From Dryocola clanedunensis (lineage in GTDB: Bacteria > Pseudomonadota > Gammaproteobacteria > Enterobacterales > Enterobacteriaceae), in NCBI RefSeq assembly GCF_025215155.1, contig NZ_JALHAM010000110.1: a DNA stretch of 64,000 bases; one strand, given 5' to 3'. The notes below the pieces were generated by a model. The model searched no databases and was not told the origin of the DNA. It was given only the letters and a program-made list of their open reading frames with translations. The translations under genes and the position numbers were made by a program. Below are positions 61,871-64,000 of this stretch, piece after piece; within the stretch, counting starts at the first letter, position 1, and each line of letters opens with the position of its first letter.

Positions 61871-62977
61871 TTATGCGAGCAGGCGCAACATTCTGCGCAA
61901 CGGCTCGGCGGCACCCCACAAAAGTTGGTCGCCGACGGTGAAGGCCGAGAGGTACTCCGGCCCCATATTCAGCTTGCGCAGACGACCCACTGGCGTGGTC
62001 AGCGTGCCGGTTACGGCGGCAGGGGTCAGCTCACGCATGGTGATGTCGCGGTCGTTTGGCACCACTTTTGCCCAGTCGTTGTGGGAAGCGAGCATCGCTT
62101 CGATGGTTGGAATCGAAACGTCTTTCTTCAGCTTGATGGTGAAGGCCTGGCTGTGGCAGCGCAGCGCACCGACGCGGACGCAAAGCCCGTCAACCGGGAT
62201 CGCGGTGGTGCTGTTTAAAATCTTGTTGGTTTCCGCCTGACCTTTCCACTCTTCGCGGGTCTGGCCGTTATCCAGCTGCTTGTCGATCCAGGGGATCAGG
62301 CTGCCCGCCAGCGGTACGCCGAAGTTGTCCACCGGCAGGTTGCCGCTGCGGCCCAGGTCGGTCACTTTGCGTTCAATGCTCAGGATGGCGGATGCCGGGT
62401 CTGCCAGTTCGGTCGCCACTTCGCCGTACAGCTGGCCCATCTGGTTTAACAGCTCGCGCATATGGCGCGCGCCGCCGCCGGATGCTGCCTGATAAGTTGC
62501 CACGGAGACCCAGTCAACCAGGTCATTAGCGAACAGGCCGCCAAGCGACATCAGCATCAGGCTCACGGTGCAGTTGCCGCCCACAAAGGTTTTCACGCCT
62601 TTGTTCAACCCTTCCTGAATAATGTGCTGGTTTACCGGGTCAAGAATGATGATGGCGTCGTCTTTCATGCGCAGCGAAGAGGCCGCGTCAATCCAGTAGC
62701 CCTGCCAGCCGCTTTCACGAAGCTTTGGGTAGATTTCATTGGTATAATCGCCACCCTGGCAAGTAATGATGATATCCAGTGCCTTCAGTGCTTCCAGATC
62801 GTAGGCGTCCTGAAGCGTGCCGGTGGACTGGCCAGCAAAAGACGGGGCGGCAAGGCCCAGCTGAGAAGTAGAGAAGAAAACGGGACGAATGGCGTCAAAA
62901 TCACGCTCTTCTACCATGCGCTGCATGAGTACAGAGCCGACCATACCGCGCCAGCCAATAAAACCTACATTTTTCAT
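61871..62977 (-). CDS. asd: Aspartate-semialdehyde dehydrogenase
   Basis: A 368-residue enzyme (367 in E. coli) that reduces aspartyl-phosphate to aspartate semialdehyde, the branch point to lysine, diaminopimelate, threonine and methionine. The NADP-binding GFIGWRGMVGSVLMQRM is at the N-terminus, the catalytic Cys136 is in GGNCTVSLM, and the active-site His is in GALRCHSQAF. It is a single-gene unit with its own terminator, divergent from yhgN. Confidence 0.98.
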   Translation of the reverse strand: MKNVGFIGWRGMVGSVLMQRMVEERDFDAIRPVFFSTSQLGLAAPSFAGQSTGTLQDAYDLEALKALDIIITCQGGDYTNEIYPKLRESGWQGYWIDAASSLRMKDDAIIILDPVNQHIIQEGLNKGVKTFVGGNCTVSLMLMSLGGLFANDLVDWVSVATYQAASGGGARHMRELLNQMGQLYGEVATELADPASAILSIERKVTDLGRSGNLPVDNFGVPLAGSLIPWIDKQLDNGQTREEWKGQAETNKILNSTTAIPVDGLCVRVGALRCHSQAFTIKLKKDVSIPTIEAMLASHNDWAKVVPNDRDITMRELTPAAVTGTLTTPVGRLRKLNMGPEYLSAFTVGDQLLWGAAEPLRRMLRLLA

Positions 62978-63139
62978 AGCGACTTATCCTGCCAAGATGT
63001 TTGTTGTGTGCATTTAATGGAACGTCACTCCACATTACAAAATGCAGCCAAAGTCGCAAGTGAATTTAATCAATGATATCCGCGCTATCAGTAATACAGC
63101 TTATTAGCGGGATTTTTAAGGGATTTTCAGGGAATACAG
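62978..63139. promoter_or_regulatory. asd-yhgN divergent promoter region
   Basis: A 162-bp AT-rich gap that must hold the promoters of both genes. I see no lysine riboswitch-like structure or named operator. Confidence 0.4.
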
Positions 63140-63736
63140 ATGAACGACATTCTATCCGCGGCGGTATTGCTAATTCTGATAATGGATCCGCTGGGCAACC
63201 TGCCTATTTTTATGTCAGTGCTAAAGCACACCGAGCCAAAGCGCCGCCGGGCGATCATGATCCGCGAACTGCTTATCGCGCTGATTATCATGCTGATTTT
63301 CCTGTTCGCCGGGGAAAAAATTCTCGCCTTCCTTAACCTGCGCGCGGAAAGCGTGTCGATTTCAGGCGGGATTATCCTGTTCCTGATCGCCATTAAAATG
63401 ATTTTCCCGAGCCACGACGGCGGCAACGCCAGCGGCCTGCCCGCGGGTGAAGAACCCTTTATCGTCCCGCTGGCCATCCCGTTAGTTGCCGGGCCGACGC
63501 TACTGGCAACGTTGATGCTGCTCTCACACCAGTATCCCAATCAAATGGGCCATTTAGTGGCGGCGCTGATGCTGGCATGGGGCGGAACGGTGGCCATTTT
63601 ACTGCAATCGTCGCTGTTCTTACGTCTGCTGGGCGAAAAAGGTGTTAACGCGCTGGAAAGGCTGATGGGTCTGGTGCTGGTGATGCTGGCAACGCAGATG
63701 TTCCTGGACGGCATCCGCGTGTGGATGAAAGGGTAA
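63140..63736 (+). CDS. yhgN: YhgN, MarC-family membrane protein
   Basis: A 198-residue inner-membrane protein of the MarC (UPF0056) family with six hydrophobic segments. The family features LIMDPLGNLPIFMSVLKH near the N-terminus and PLAIPLVAGPTLLATLMLL in the middle are present. The function of the family is not established; resemblance to transporters has been noted. In K-12 gntU lies downstream; here two REP units and an insertion sequence follow. Confidence 0.94.
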   Translation: MNDILSAAVLLILIMDPLGNLPIFMSVLKHTEPKRRRAIMIRELLIALIIMLIFLFAGEKILAFLNLRAESVSISGGIILFLIAIKMIFPSHDGGNASGLPAGEEPFIVPLAIPLVAGPTLLATLMLLSHQYPNQMGHLVAALMLAWGGTVAILLQSSLFLRLLGEKGVNALERLMGLVLVMLATQMFLDGIRVWMKG

Positions 63737-63761
63737 TTTTTACCGCGGGTAATGCAGTTTT

Positions 63762-63831
63762 GTAGGGTGGAGCAGCGCCATCCACCATTGACATTTTTTA
63801 TGTCGGATGACGCTGCGCTTATCCGACCTAC
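63762..63831. repeat. REP pair after yhgN
   Basis: GTAGGGTGG..CCACC at 63762-63786 and GTCGGAT..ATCCGAC plus CTAC at 63802-63831 are in opposite orientations. A third, cut REP follows at 63855-63872. Confidence 0.8.
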
Positions 63832-63854
63832 GACAGAGAGAAAGCCTGTTTTTA

Positions 63855-63872
63855 TAGAGTGGATCAGCGTCA
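63855..63872. repeat. Interrupted REP at the IS boundary
   Basis: TAGAGTGGATCAGCGTCA resembles the left half of the REP at 63762 (GTAGGGTGGAGCAGCGCCA), but the expected TCCACC right arm is missing and IS end sequence begins. The right half may lie beyond the IS, outside the window. Confidence 0.5.
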
Positions 63873-64000
63873 GGGTACAAACCGGGCACATAGGTAACAC
63901 TTTAGACCGGCCACATGGGTAACAGTTATAAACGGTATAGCAGAGGAGACTCACTATGCCCTGGACTGAGACCCAACCCATGCAACGTCTTGATTTCATC
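63871..64000 (+). mobile_element. Left end of an IS481-type insertion sequence
   Basis: The segment runs off the window. It shows two direct repeats 25 bp apart, ACCGGGCACATAGGTAACAC (63881-63900) and ACCGGCCACATGGGTAACAG (63906-63925), 16 of 20 identical, likely transposase-binding subterminal repeats. The beginning of a transposase gene follows. The exact outer end and target duplication cannot be fixed without the right end. Confidence 0.75.
63956..64000 (+). CDS. IS481-family transposase, N-terminal fragment
   Basis: Fifteen codons (MPWTETQPMQRLDFI) are visible before the window ends. This N-terminus is typical of IS481-family DDE transposases, which usually begin MPW with a helix-turn-helix following. 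AGAGGAG lies 7 nt upstream of the ATG. Whether the gene is intact cannot be judged. Confidence 0.75.
   Translation, partial: MPWTETQPMQRLDFI

Noticed and set aside
62978..63139. Lysine riboswitch upstream of asd
   Set aside because: The asd-yhgN gap is only 162 bp, AT-rich, and lacks the conserved structured elements.
63881..63925. Start of a CRISPR array
   Set aside because: Only two imperfect 20-bp repeats with a 5-bp gap, followed directly by a transposase start; this fits an IS end.

Overview
The window is a chromosomal segment from a member of the Enterobacteriaceae. Almost every gene has a near full-length, easily recognised counterpart in Escherichia coli K-12, and gene order follows the K-12 nirC-cysG to asd-yhgN segment. 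It is not E. coli or Salmonella. Several K-12 loci are missing at their usual places: yhfL and the frl genes between cysG and yhfS, yhgE between hslO and pckA, the transposase-like gene between feoC and bioH, gntT between nfuA and malQ, the rtc genes after malT, and yzgL. The glpD/glpEGR block is inverted relative to K-12. The K-12 comparison is from memory; the genus is not resolved here.

Layout: (1) 1-1639, the end of nirC and cysG (nitrite uptake, siroheme for nitrite and sulfite reductases). (2) 1685-9162, the leftward yhfZYXWVUTS cluster: a winged-helix-type regulator, a PRD protein, an alanine-racemase-fold protein, a phosphopentomutase-like protein, an amidohydrolase, a small conserved protein, a multispanning membrane protein and a PLP aminotransferase-like protein. 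It looks like an uptake and catabolic pathway of unknown substrate. (3) 9398-15765, the leftward aroK-aroB-damX-dam-rpe-gph-trpS superoperon. (4) 16085-19467, hofMNOPQ, a type IV pilus/DNA-uptake-type inner-membrane platform plus secretin. (5) 19587-34791, mrcA, nudE, igaA-yrfG-hslR-hslO, pckA, ompR-envZ, greB and tex. (6) 35359-40356, feoABC (ferrous iron), bioH, gntX and nfuA. (7) 40493-48210, malPQ diverging from malT. (8) 48296-52015, glpD diverging from glpEGR. (9) 52150-61625, the leftward glgBXCAP glycogen operon. (10) asd and yhgN, then the left end of an IS481-type insertion sequence running off the right edge.

Functionally, mal and glg share maltodextrin and glucose-1-phosphate chemistry (MalQ, MalP, GlgP, GlgX, GlgC, GlgA, GlgB). 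The glp genes feed glycerol-3-phosphate into the same carbon pool, and pckA provides gluconeogenesis. Recognisable regulatory DNA includes a consensus CRP site before pckA, MalT boxes before malP, GlpR-type operators between glpD and glpE, a Fur-like box before feoA, and three copies of one 19-bp motif in the two largest gaps at the head of the yhf cluster.

Most non-coding DNA at gene 3' ends carries REP palindromes or GC-rich hairpin repeats. The most unusual stretches are a five-hairpin array between mrcA and nudE, a cloverleaf-like repeat between yhfZ and trpS, the REP-flanked inverted glp block, and the IS end that interrupts a REP. No tRNA, rRNA or CRISPR array was seen.
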